Assembly: GCA_033297205.1 (NCBI GenBank)
Contig: MU859249.1
Coordinates: 1-64,000 of the forward strand
Origin: Pseudoneurospora amorphoporcata
Taxonomy: Eukaryota; Ascomycota; Sordariomycetes; Sordariales; Sordariaceae
DNA: 64,000 bases
Reading direction: 5' to 3'
A program made the position numbers and the translations under genes. Of this stretch, positions 12,801-24,639 are shown piece by piece. Below the pieces are notes generated by a model. The model was not told where the DNA came from and made no database searches. It worked only from the letters and a program-made list of their open reading frames with translations. Position 1 is the stretch's first letter. Every line of letters begins with the position of its first letter.

Positions 12801-15800
12801 CTTCTCCTCTTCCAGCGGCAGCCCAGCTGACTCGCCAGACCCAGCACCGGCACTACTCACAACCCCCATCCCCACCCCCCTCAGCCACATCCTCACCAAG
12901 ACCAAACACTCAGGCGTCTCACTGCTCTCCCTCGTTCAAGCCTCATGGGCTACCGTCTTATCAGTCCTACTGAGGACGGAAGATGTATGCTTCGGCAATG
13001 TCCTCAGCGGTCGAACCCTACCAATCGAAAGGATTGATGAGCTTGTCGCGCCATGCTTTAATACTGTCCCGGTGCGGATGAGGTTGGATAACATGGACCT
13101 CCAGGGATATGGAGGTTCAAGGAATCTTGACTTGGTTAAAGCTCTTGGACGGCTGGGGGCGAGAATTCTTGAGGGGTCCGGGTTTGTGTCGTTGAGGAAG
13201 GTGCAGGGGTTGGTAAAGGGGGGTGGGAAGATGTTTGATACACTTTTGTTGTTGCAGCAGGGTGTTGGCGGCTCAGGGTATGGATCGGGAGGGGATGAGA
13301 TGGGGGATAGCGTGTGGGAGGTTGTGAGAGACGAGGGTGGTATGGATGTAAGTTATCCTTTTCTCTTGAAGAAAGGGGTTGCTAACAGATGACTTACCCA
13401 GGTCCCGATCGTGGTTGAGTTCGTGCCTGACGCGAAGAAGGATGAGCTGCTGGTGAATTTGCACCTGGAGGGGTAAGTCATCACTTATGCCCACGACTGC
13501 GGGGAGAAGCATGCTGACACTCAAACAGTGGTCACTTCCCCAAGGTGTTCGCCGACCTAATTCTCCATCTCCTCTTCACCACCCTCGACAACTTCCTGCA
13601 GTACCCCGCCTCGCACGTCTGGCGATTCGACACCCTCCCCGCAAGTCTCAAGGAGAAGCTTATTCAGTTGCCATTCGATGACACTGAAGCATCAAGCACC
13701 TCATCCTCCAACGGTGCCCAAGCAAGCGATGCTGAGGAGGAGTGGTCCGATCTTGAGACCCGTATCCGCAACGTTCTCACCTCGCTCATGGCCAACAAGG
13801 ACCGTCGCATTGCAAGGCAGACAACCATCTACCAACTCGGCCTAGACAGCATCTCCGCCGTGCAAATCGCCTCGATGCTGCGGAGGGATCTAGGCCAGGA
13901 AGGGCTGGAGGTCAACGCAAGCGATGTCATTGCGCATCCCAGCTGTGCTGGGCTGACTGCCTTCCTCGAGAGTCAGAAGGGTAACAACAAGGCCGCTGCT
14001 ACCGAGCCCAAGACCTTTACGTATGACGTTGCAAAGTTCCAGGAAGAGGTCAAGTCCCAGCTTGAACCGCAGCTTGTGTCCCAGAGCATAGAGTTCAAGA
14101 GCGTGGAGAGGGTTCTGCCTTGTACCCCGTTGCAAAGCGGAATGTGGATGCAGTTTGTGCGGTCTGCCCAGGGCGGCGGGAGGGATTACCTCAACTTTCT
14201 GGAGTACCACATTGATAAGTCCAAGGGTGTTGGGCTGCAAGACCTGAATAAGGGGTGGAATATGCTCTTTTTGGCTCAACCCATTCTTCGCACCGGCTTT
14301 GTGGCTGTGGAGCATGATGACAGCGCTTTCGCGATGGTTCAGTACCATCCTGAAGCTGTCAAGAAGCCTGTTATTGCAGCCAAGGGACATCCTTTTGAGG
14401 TTGAGAAGTGGCGGAGTGATCTCGCTAGCGGCATCCTGGGTGGGAAGCAGCCCGTGCCGTGGGGTGTTGCTCTCATCGAGCGCCATGATGGGTTGACGAT
14501 GCACGTTGGCATGCACCACGTTCTTTACGATGCGCATTCTCTGCAGGTCCTCATGGCGGAACTGACCAATGTTATGTCTGCTGGCGAGCCCTTGATCGCT
14601 CTCAAGTCGACTGAAACGGAAACCGCCGTGGCCGTGGTCGATATCCTGACACAGATCGAGACTTCCCGCGAGACAGCGGAGAAGTTCTGGAAGGAACAGG
14701 CGGAGAAGACGGTCATCAACAGTTTCCCGGTGATGACGCCTTTGAAGGAGCCGGCGAGGCACATCATGCAGGTTGAAAGACTTCAGGGAGGAGGCATGTC
14801 GCTGCCTGAACTAGAGAAAGCCGCGGCCGAGTCTGGGTACAGTTTGCAAGTCCTCATCCAGGCTTCCTGGGCGAGGGTGCTGTCAGCTTACTTGGGTGAA
14901 GCGTCAGTGACGTTTGGTGTTGTCCTCTCTGGCAGGAACACGGAAGTGACGAGGGATGCGATCTTCCCTTGTATCACCACGTTGCCGGTCATCGCTGCCA
15001 ACGTCGCGAGCAACAATAGGGAGATGTTGGAGGGCATGATGAAGTACAATGCCGAGCTGTACAAGCAGCAACATCAGCCATTGGCAAAGATTCAGCAGTG
15101 GCTTGGAAGGCTGGATACGAGATTGTTTGATACCTTGGTTGTTTACCAGAAGTTCTCTTCGAACACCCTCACGGACGGCCCGCAAGCACCGTGGAGCCTG
15201 GTCGAGGACGCCGCAACAATCGATTACCCCGTCTCCATCGAAGTCGAGCCTCAAGCCAACGGAGAGATTAAGTACGCCGTTACTTTCTTCGACGACGTCC
15301 TCCCTCGTGAGCAAGCTCAGCTTTTGTTGAAGCAATTCCAGGCAATGGTGGAGTTCCTTGCTCTTCACCCCTCTGCTGACGAGGATGGACTCTTGGAGTT
15401 GCGGCCGGAGCTGTTCGCTATCCTTCCTCCCGAAAAACCTGTCTTGCCTGTTCCGGATAATATCCAGTTTCTTCACCAGTTTGTTGAGGTCCAAGCTCTC
15501 AAGACTCCAGAGAAGACGGCGCTGTTCTTTGCTGGTGGGTTTGATTCCCTGGGCAAGCCAATTGGCAAGGAATGGAGCTACCGCGAGCTTGATGCCAATG
15601 GCAACCGGGTTGCGAATATGTTGTCAGAGCATGTCAAGGTTGGTGATATTGTGGCGGTCTACTTTGACAAGTGCCCGGAGGCGTTCTTTGCGATTTTGGG
15701 TGTCTTGAAGGCGGGATGCTCGTTTGTGGCGCTGGATCCTGGAGCGCCTGAGGCGAGGAAAGAGTTTATTCTCAAGGATTCGGGGGCTACTGCTTTTTTG

Positions 15801-18800
15801 ACCACGATTGGAAAGGCCAAGGAGATGGACTTTGTTGTGGAAGTTCCTGTCTTGGGGGTTGATCTGGTCAAGTTGCAAGAGGTTTCGGCCACTGCGCCGG
15901 TCTTGGATCGGGAACTGCTCCCGTCTGATGCGGCATACTGTCTGTACACCTCAGGCACAACCGGCACTCCCAAGGGTTGCGAGATCACGCACGACAACAC
16001 AGTTCAGTGCATGCTTGCTTTCCAGCACATCTTCATTGGGCACTGGCAAGACACCTCCCGCTGGCTACAGTTCGCGTCCTTGCACTTCGACGTCTCAGTC
16101 CTTGAACAGTACTGGTCTTGGTCCGTGGGTATTACCCTCGTCGGCGCGCCGAAGGATCTTATCCTCGAAGATCTTGCCGGAACCATTTCACGGTTGGAGA
16201 TCACGCACATTGACCTCACTCCTTCCCTAGCAAGGTTGTTGCATCCTGATGACGTCCCGAGTCTCTGCAGGGGCGTGTTCATCACCGGCGGCGAGAGCCT
16301 CAAGCAAGAGATCCTGGATGTGTGGGGTGAAAAGGCGGTTATTTATAACTTTTACGGGCCGACGGAGGCGACGATTGGCGTGACGGTGTACCCTAGGGTT
16401 CCCCGGAACGGAAGGGCCAGCAATATCGGGCGGCAGTTCGTCAATGTCGGTTCGTGCGTGCTCAAGCCGGGGACGGACAGACCTGTCCTCCGCGGTGCTG
16501 TCGGCGAGCTGTGCGTCTCTGGTAAACTGGTCGGCAAGGGCTACCTGGGGAGGGAAGATTTGACCAAGGAGAGGTTCCCTATTTTGGTGGTACAAGGGAA
16601 AGAGGAGAAGGTGTACCGCACTGGCGACCTGGTACGCGTTCTGCACGATGATTGCTTTGACTTCCTTGGGAGAGCGGACGATCAGGTGAAGCTCAGAGGA
16701 CAGAGGTTGGAGATTGGAGAGATTAATCACTCGATTAAGACCGGGGTAGAACAAGTGCAGGATGTGGCCACTATCGTCGTACGCAACGAAAAAGCCGGAA
16801 AGGATTTCTTGGTGGCTTTCGTGACGACTGTCGTCAGAACGAGGGCGGTGGTGGAGCAGCAGAAGTTGGAGGTTATAAAGGACGGAAAAGACACGGCTGA
16901 GCTGGTGAATAAGGTCCGTCAGGCTTGCAGAGCGAAGCTCCCTGGGTACATGGTCCCGACTTATGTCGTTCGGTTGCCGTATATCCCGCTTAGCGCCAAC
17001 AACAAGGCGGAGATCAAGGAGTTGAAACGTCTCTTCTCCTCGTTGACGCAGGAAGAGCTGGTCAGTCTATCGCCGTCTGCCTCCGGCGCCACGGGCAGCT
17101 TGACTCCTACCGGCCAAAAGGTCGCGAGTGTGCTGTCCGAGATGCTCGCTATCGACGTCAGCGTCGTAACACCCTCTACATCCATTTTTGAATTGGGTCT
17201 CGACTCCATCTCTGCTCTCCGCCTCAGTCGCGCGCTTAAGCGATCTGGTTTTGCTCAAGCCTCTCCTTCACTGATCCTCAGTCACCCGCTCATTACCGAC
17301 TTGTCACACGCTCTAGACACCGCCAAGGCGCAGTCTAACACCGCTCATGTTGCGGCGGCAAAACAACTCGTTCAAGCATGCCAGCATCGTCATTTGCCAC
17401 ATGTGTGTAAAGAGCTGGGCGTCAGCAGGGAGGAAGTGGAGTACGTGGCTCCTTGCACGGGCTTGCAAGCTGGTATGATTGCCAGAAGAGATCACTACTA
17501 TAATCTCTTTCGGCTTGAGCTGGCAGAGGAAGTTGACGCCGCTAGGTTGGAGAGAGCATGGAATGATGTGGTGGAGGAGTACCCGATCCTCAGGACCAAG
17601 TTCGTGCAGACCACTGAAGGGTTTGTGCAGGTTGCTTTGAAGCCAAAGCCAACGACGAGCATAGAAACATTAGCGCCTTGGGAGGAGAAGCAGCTTTGGG
17701 AGGACGGTGGTCCGAATTTGGAGCTCACCTCATCGGAAGTTATCAGCGAGAAAAGGAGGAGGTGGGAGTGGGGGAATGGCGAGGGGGTTATTAAACACAC
17801 GATTGAGCTCCAGCTGATGAAGATCACCAAGGCCGATTTGTCGAGAGAAACGAGGTATTTGGTGTTGCACATCTTCCACGGCGTGTACGATGCTAATAGC
17901 TTGGAGATGATACTGCAGAAGGTGGCTGCTGCGTATCATCGTGGCGGGTCGACTGGTCGGGGTGAAGATGAGGTTGAGGGTGGGAAGGAACCGTCGTTCC
18001 TTGAAGCGCTCTATCACGGTCCTCTCCAGTCTTTCGCACACTCCAAATCGTTCTGGCTTTCACACCTTAAGAACGCCAGGCCCGAGCCGAGCTTTGTCGT
18101 TCCCGAAGACGCCAGTACCCAGGTGTGGAGTCGCGAGAGAACTATCTCCTTCACTCTCCAACACTTGACCAAAACTCTGGGAGTAACCAGCCACTCCGTC
18201 CTGCAAGCCGCTTGGGTCGCCGCCTTGGCCAAACAGTTCGGCGTCAGAAACCCAACGATCGGAGTGATCGTTTCCGGACGGGCTATCGAGCTCGAAGGTG
18301 CCGAGCGCGTCGTTGGGCCACTTTTCAATACGCTGCCGTTCCATGCTTCCCTCGGCAATGGACGAGGATCTGGAGGAGTGACGTACAAGGATCTAGTAAA
18401 GAGTTGCCACGAGTGGAATTCCAAGATGGTAGAATGGCAACATGTACCGCTGAGGGTAATCCAGAAGTGGTGCAGAAAGTCCGGGAAGGGGTTGTTTGAG
18501 GTTTTGTTCTCGTTCCAGCAGGAGGACATGGATGCGCGGAAGCCCCAGGATGGGGGAGTGGGTAAATTTGGGGCAGAGGAGAAGCAAAAGGAGTTGTGGA
18601 CGGTCTTGGAAACCCGCCAGGCTGATATGGACGCTGATTACCCTCTGGCGCTTGAGGCGACTTTGACGAGCGATGGGGAGGTGAGGTTGTTGATTGTTGC
18701 GCAGGAGATGGTTTTTGGTACATGGGAGGTGGCAAGGGATGTGGTGGATGGGCTCATGGAGGGGTTGGTGGTTGTTCTGACAGAGATGGGAGAGGATCCG

Positions 18801-21800
18801 GAGGGGGTGCCACTGGTTGTGGGTGGTGATGGGGTGGACGAAGTCATGGAACAGGAAGAATCTGGGCAGAGGGACAACGACGTGGAGGACGCCAATGAAA
18901 GGACATGGAGGGGAGATTCGGAGTTTGTCTGGACTGAGGAGGCCAAGACGATCCGCGAGCAGATTGCTACCCTGGCGGAGGTGGCTGTTGATAGCGTCAC
19001 CGAGACGACATCAATCCTGGAGCTGGGTCTGGACAGTATCGACACCATCAAGCTTTCTGCACGGTTGAGAGAACTGGGCGTCAGCATCAAGCCGAGCGAG
19101 TTGATGAAGGGACAGACGATCGAGGGACTGGTTTATTACCTGAAGGAGCAGAAGCTTGCGAATGACAAGCTACTGGCCAAGAACTCGCCAAACTCGTGGG
19201 ACAAAGCAGCCCACAAGATGCGCCAGGAACATTCGGACGCCCAAGCAATCCTTCCTGCCACACCCCTTCAAGATGGCATGGTCGCCGAGATGATCCACTC
19301 GGACTTCCAGCTCTACTTCAACCACGATATCATGGAGGTTGAACCACACGTCGACATGACCAAGCTCAAGAGAGCATGGCAGATGGTGATTGCCGCCTCC
19401 CCGATTCTGCGGACGTCCTTCTCCTTGGTGGATGATCCCACGCTGGATTTCGCTTATTTCCAGGTTGTCCACCATGGACTTTCCAACGAAGCCATCAAAG
19501 AAATGGAAATCGAAAGCGAAAAAGATCTTTCCAACATCACCGAGTCCGCTACGACCCGCGCTCGAAAAGCGGGTGGTGGTTCCGGCCTATTCCAGCTGGT
19601 ATTCGCGACACTGGGTGACAGGAAATTTGTAATCCTCTCGATCGCTCACGCCCTCTACGACGGATGGTCCCTCGCCCTCCTCCACCACGATGTCCAAGCC
19701 GCTTACGAGGGCCGGTACGAGGTCCGCCCCTGGTACCAGGAATACCTCGAGGAAATCCTCCGCTCGGGTGATGACCGATCGGCCTCTTTCTGGTCTGGAT
19801 ACCTAGCGGGCGCGAAACCGACGTTTTACCCCCAGCTTTCTCCTAATCAGTCTAAGTCCTCAATCGTCTACCGGCACGAAACTGTCTCTCAGCTCGACTT
19901 CGCCAAGATCAGGTCGTTTACCAAGCAGCACGCCATAACCCTGCAAACCCTAGGCCAAGCCTGCCATGCTGCTGTTTTGGCAACCGCCACTCGCAGCCTA
20001 GACGTGATGTTCGGCGTGGTCCTCTCCGGCCGCGCTGGCTCGGAGGAGGCTGAGCAGCTCATGTTCCCTACTATGAACACGGTGGCGGTCAGGAGCGTGC
20101 TGCATGGAGATGTAAGCGGGTGGCTGAGGTACATGCAAAGTGTTGCGAACGATATCGGCGGGAGGGAACATTTCCCGTTGAGGAAGATGCAGCGTCTCGT
20201 AGAGGGAGGCGGACAGCTTTTCAATACGCTGTTTGTTATGCAAAGAGGTGTGCCTGGTGGGACCATCGCAGGAACTGGTGAAGTGCTGGTCAAGTCAGTA
20301 GGTGGAAGTTCGGCGGTTGAGTACCCTGTTTGTGTGGAGATGGAGGTTGTTGCTGGCGCTGGGGCAGATGCTGATGGAGGGGAGAAGCTGGTCTGGAGAA
20401 CGGCGTGCGATTCGAGGTTTGTTGATGGTGAGATGGGAGCTAAGGAGTTGGGGGGGAGGTTGGATAAGGCGTTGAGGTATTTGGTTGAGAGTGCACATGG
20501 GAAGAAGAACGTGTTGGAGTTCGTTGAGGGGGGCAAGATGAGTATTTGTGGGTTGGGCGGTTTTACTCCAGCGACTGGTGATGATACTACCGCGAGCAAC
20601 AACGACGACGACGACGTGGAGGAGGAGGTAAATGAATCCGCTTCTTGGTCAGAGCTCGAGGAGAGAATCCGCTCTGTCCTGGCAGAGGTGGCTGGCCTCG
20701 AGGTTTCGGAGGTCCAGAAGGGCAACAACATCTATCATCTTGGTCTGGACTCCATCTCCGCCATCAAGGTCGTTTCACTCTTGCGGAAACAGGGGATCTC
20801 GATCCCGCTGCGTCAGCTGTTAAAGGCGAAGAGTATCTCCGCCATGGCTCAGGCTGTTACCGTTGCCGAAGAGCAGCCCGTTACGGTCTCGACAGAATCC
20901 CCGGCTCCGAACGACAACAACAACAGCACCGCCATCAAGGAACCCTCTCTCCATACGCACGACATCAACACAACGCACATCACCGCCCTACTCTGCCAAT
21001 TCGGCATCATTCCATCCTCGGCTGAGCCGATATCCGAGAAAATCGAGGCCATCCTCCCTGCCACAGCCATGCAAGTCCACATGCTCTCCGTCTGGCAAAA
21101 CACCCAAGGCGATGTCTTCCACGCGACATTCACGTATCGTCTCACCGGCAACGTCAGCAAGTCCACCCTCTCGAGCGCCTGGAAGTCTCTGGTTGTTGAG
21201 TTCCCCATTCTGCGGACCATTTTCTTGGCGAATGATCAGCCAGGGCCGCCAGTGGTGCAGGTCATTCTCAGACCTGATGCCATTGCTCACTGGAACTCGG
21301 AAGTGGTCGAGGAGGATGATCCCAAGCGGTGGTCAAGTCTGTCAACCAAGGACCAAGTTGGCTTACGCCAGCCGTTCAACTCCATGGCCGGCCAACAGGC
21401 TGACGAGGGGGATTGGATTTTGAACTTGAAGATCCATCATGCTTTGTATGATGCGCTGAGCTTGCCAATGATGGTTAGCCGGTTCACAGCCTTGTGCGCC
21501 GGCGCCAGCATCACTGGGAAGCCGGGTACCTCGTTCAGGACACTTGAGGTCTGGAAGGGATATACCACACGGCGGACACGGCAGAGCGTCAAGGCGAAGA
21601 AGTTTTGGACGGAATACCTCGCTGGGGCGGAATCGACACCCATTGACCTCACGGCGGCATATGCACCCACAGCGACCTCGGCTTCGGCAAAGGCAGAAGA
21701 AGCACCATCACGGCAATCCACCTGGCTACCAGATTTCCTCCGACCATTGGTAGACGGACTGTCCCGTCTCCTGTCGCTGTCAGGAACCATCTGGCAATCA

Positions 21801-22617
21801 TCCCCAGCTCCAGCTCCCGAGCAACAACGCGCACCCTGGCCGCGACGCGTCTCCCTAATCCAACACAACGCCATGGCCGGCATTTCCAGGATCAAGAAAC
21901 TGTGCGCCGCAGCCGGTGTCTCGATCCAGGCCCTCTTCTTTGCTGCTTACGCACGTTTTGTCTCGGAAACCGCTCAGGGAAAATGGAAGGACGTGGTCAT
22001 GGGTGTTTACCTCGCCAACCGCTCTTCCGAGTCCGAGCTGTCCGAGATTCCGTACCCAACTCTATGTCTGGTTCCTCTCCGAGTGCGTATCCGGGAAAGT
22101 GATGAAAGTCTGGTGGACATGGCCAGGCATATCCAGGAGGACCTGTACAAGATTTCGGATCCGGAGAATATCGGGGTGGGGCTGTGGGAGATTGAGGAGT
22201 GGACGGGTGTGGTGGTGGATGGGTTTGTGAACTTTTTGAGTGTGCCTTTGTCTGCTTCCGACTCCAGCGGTAATGAGGCAGGGAATGAGCGGCAAGATCA
22301 GGCGGTGGTAAAGATGGAGCTGATGAGCGAGGAGGAGGTGAAGGGGATGCAGGTGGGAGAGGCCGGAGAGGAGCACGAGTTTGTCGTGCCTCGGGAGATG
22401 GAAAATGATGCGGCAAGAAAGGCTTATCCGGTAAGTTTGACCGTGTCTCGTCCAAACGGGGTATGCTAACGACGTGATACAGAGCGCGATCGATGTGGAA
22501 GTTGCCATTGACGGCGACGCTGTTACGATGGGTGTGTTTGGGTCGAGAAAGAAGATGGGGCCGGATGGAGGTCGGTTTATTGTCAGCAAGGTGGTCGAGG
22601 CGTTGACGGCCTTGTGA
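6802..22617 (+). CDS. sidC: Ferrichrome-type siderophore nonribosomal peptide synthetase (ferricrocin synthetase)
   Basis: Exons 6802-13347, 13402-13472, 13529-22430 and 22483-22617 give 5217 residues. Domains in order, with marker positions: A1 (TSGSTG ~187), T1 (Ser ~577), C1 (HHAIYDG ~775), A2 (~1253), T2 (~1700), C2 (HHALYDG ~1929), T3 (Ser ~2313), C3 (HHVLYDA ~2535), A3 (TSGTTG ~3012), T4 (~3429), C4 (FHGVYDA ~3655), T5 (~4038), C5 (AHALYDG ~4245), T6 (~4610), C6 (HHALYDA ~4842). Three A domains, tandem T-C units and a terminal C instead of a thioesterase are hallmarks of SidC-type synthetases, which load glycine, serine and N5-acetyl-N5-hydroxyornithine and cyclise a hexapeptide such as ferricrocin. 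It follows the ornithine monooxygenase in tandem. Neurospora's orthologue is called ssn (from memory). Substrate assignment per A domain was not made. C2 is interrupted by two introns around a 71-nt exon. Confidence 0.95.
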
Positions 22618-22720
22618 GGGGCATTTAATAGGTATTCTGGTGGCATTTACGGCGTAGGAATCGATAGGTAGAGGTAGATTATGTATTACAATCTAGGTAC
22701 GGTATAGGAGATATGTTGGT

Positions 22721-23570
22721 TCATTGTCGCTGCTTGTCTTTTTTCCAAGTCCAATCCGCATCTGTCGTCGTCGCCGCCGCCAAAAGTTAGCGTGTACATC
22801 CGAGACTTGCATAACCAGAAGCAGAAAAAGAAAGAAAAAAACTCACCAGGATGCAGCTCCGGCACCTCGATATCCTTCCTGCTCTCCCTCTTGGCCCTCC
22901 AGTCCGCCCCCGGAAACCTGCTATCCCTCTCATCCAACACCTTCTCCATATCCGGAAACTGGCTTTCCTCCGTAAAACTCGTCATAAGCTGCGGCTCCCC
23001 CAACGGCAACTTATCCCCCCTATCCACCTGCCAAAGATGATAAATCTTGCCGTAAAGCGTAACGACCTGCTCCATCTCCGTCCGTTCCGCCTTCTCCCAC
23101 ACACCCTGCGGCACCACCCCCGTCGGCTTGGGCATGATCAGCATGCCGCTCTTGACCTCGAACACGTGCGTGTGCCAGTACCGTCTTTCACTCTGCGGCA
23201 ACGTCTCATACAGCTTGGGGGTGATCATGTACTCGATGCCGAGGATGCGGGCGCCGGGGTTGGGTGAATCGTAGAGGATGCATTGTCGGACGTCTTCGGT
23301 TAGGTGGGCGCAGTAGTGGTTTGCTTCGACGATGCGGGTTGGGTCTGAGGCGTACACGTGGAAGGCGTTGAGGTGGGCGCAGATGGATTTTATGGGGGAA
23401 AAGTCTTGGGATAACGAGGCGCCGGTTTCGAGGGTGGAGGAGAGGGCGGTTTTGGGGGAGCCGGGGATGAGAGGGTTGGAGGGGTCGTGGCAGGCGAGGG
23501 AGGGGGTTGGGACCGAGGGTCGGGAGGAGCTGTATTTTGTGGACTCGGAGGTGGTGTTGGGTTCTGACAT
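22721..23570 (-). CDS. OBAP/DUF1264-family protein
   Basis: Exons 23570-22847 and 22761-22721 (minus strand) give 254 residues; the intron has a GTGAGT donor, a GCTAAC branch point and a CAG acceptor. After about 55 Ser/Thr/Pro-rich residues, the body (about 60-240) matches the DUF1264 family, called oil-body-associated proteins in plants: AHLNAFHVYASDP, an HYCAH motif, GIEYMI and HTHVFEV. The biochemical role of the family is unknown; many fungi carry it as a soluble protein. It is convergent with the NRPS gene, the stop codons being only 103 bases apart. I see nothing tying it to siderophore chemistry. The start has good context (CCACCATGTC). Confidence 0.8.
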
Positions 23571-23883
23571 GGTGGTGGTGGTGGTTGTGGTCGAGGTAGT
23601 GATGGAGATGGTTGTGGATGTGGATGTGGTTGCTTTGGGAATGGCGCTGGATAAGGGGTAGAAATTGGATGGCAGTGATTCAGTGGTTGTAGATGGAAAA
23701 AAGGAAGGAAGGGGACGGCAGTGTTGGTGATGTCATGATGCGATAAGAGCACCCGCTGACGGGTATTGCCTGCCGCGAGCACAGCTTGGCTTCTTATCGA
23801 GGCAACGTTGCCGGCCGGGAACATTGACTGTCTGACTGTTTCCATTTTCCCCTATGCCACAACCTTCTCCGTCGACTTCAACA

Positions 23884-24639
23884 TCACAATAGCTCCTTGT
23901 GATAAACCCTATACTTGGCCTTCTTGGCCAACAACGGCCCCAACTCGGGAATCCCCTCTTTCAAATCGACCTCCTTCACCTTCCTATACCCAGCCCTCTC
24001 ATACCACGCCGCCAACTTGACCTTTTCCTCGTGCTCCCACCCATCACCGACCACCAGCTCGACCTGCATCTTTTTCCCTCCCCTCTCCTTCGCCCAACTC
24101 TCAGCAAACTTGATCAGATCCTTGCCCACGCCGGAGCCGCGGTATTCAGGACGGCAGATTAAACACCCAAACTGACCGATTTTTGTTGTCTCAGTCTCAG
24201 TGTCAGGATCGGGGTTGGAGTGGCAAGTTGTTCGTGTGTTGTCAGCCTCAGAAGAAGGCGAAGGCGAGGAGGGTTGGAGAAGTTGCACGCGCCCGCAGCC
24301 CAACAAATACTCAATGCAATAATATCGTGGAGAGGTTCCGGGGAGCCATGCGACGGCGAGGGTGCCGCTCGTGATGAAAGAGCGGACCTCGTCCGGGTTG
24401 GTGCGGACGAAAGGGTCGATGGACCAGAAACCGCGCTCGGCGTCGGTGTAGATGTCGTTGATGAGGTTGGTTAGACTGGTGACGAAGATGTCGTCGTCGG
24501 CGAGGTGGGCGGGCGCGATGGAGATGGGGGCGGTGATGCGGCCGCGGCACTGGAGAGGAGGATGGCTTGTGGGGAGTTTGTGGGAGGTTGCGACTACGGC
24601 GACTTTATCGTCGGAACCGAGGTCGGATGAAACTGTCAT
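23884..24639 (-). CDS. GNAT-family N-acetyltransferase
   Basis: A single-exon gene of 251 residues. The acetyl-CoA-binding motif A of the GNAT fold is clear: CRPEYRGSGVGKDL with Arg167 and Gly172, preceded by the beta-strand IGQFGCLI and followed by a helix and a WYERAGY motif. This fits an acetyl-CoA-dependent transferase acting on an amine or small molecule; the acceptor cannot be told. A Ser/Thr/Asp-rich linker (about 122-152) interrupts the domain before motif A. It is near the siderophore genes but is far shorter than, and does not look like, the SidL/SidF acyltransferases that modify hydroxyornithine. It is divergent from the TAPT1-family gene across about 570 bases. Confidence 0.8.
   Translation of the reverse strand: MTVSSDLGSDDKVAVVATSHKLPTSHPPLQCRGRITAPISIAPAHLADDDIFVTSLTNLINDIYTDAERGFWSIDPFVRTNPDEVRSFITSGTLAVAWLPGTSPRYYCIEYLLGCGRVQLLQPSSPSPSSEADNTRTTCHSNPDPDTETETTKIGQFGCLICRPEYRGSGVGKDLIKFAESWAKERGGKKMQVELVVGDGWEHEEKVKLAAWYERAGYRKVKEVDLKEGIPELGPLLAKKAKYRVYHKELL

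Noticed and set aside
13890..14762. A 290-codon minus-strand open frame inside the NRPS gene
   Set aside because: It is the antisense shadow of T3-C3 coding sequence; its composition follows the codon bias of the sense strand and it has no family signature.
6802..22469. Two separate NRPS genes (6802-13392 and 13545-22469)
   Set aside because: Both breaks fall at consensus splice sites inside a single C domain, and splicing restores one continuous frame with a complete domain.
23884..24639. The GNAT gene as the hydroxyornithine acetyltransferase (SidL) of the ferricrocin pathway
   Set aside because: It is much shorter than SidL/SidF proteins and shows only a generic GNAT motif A; there is no SRE-type site nearby.
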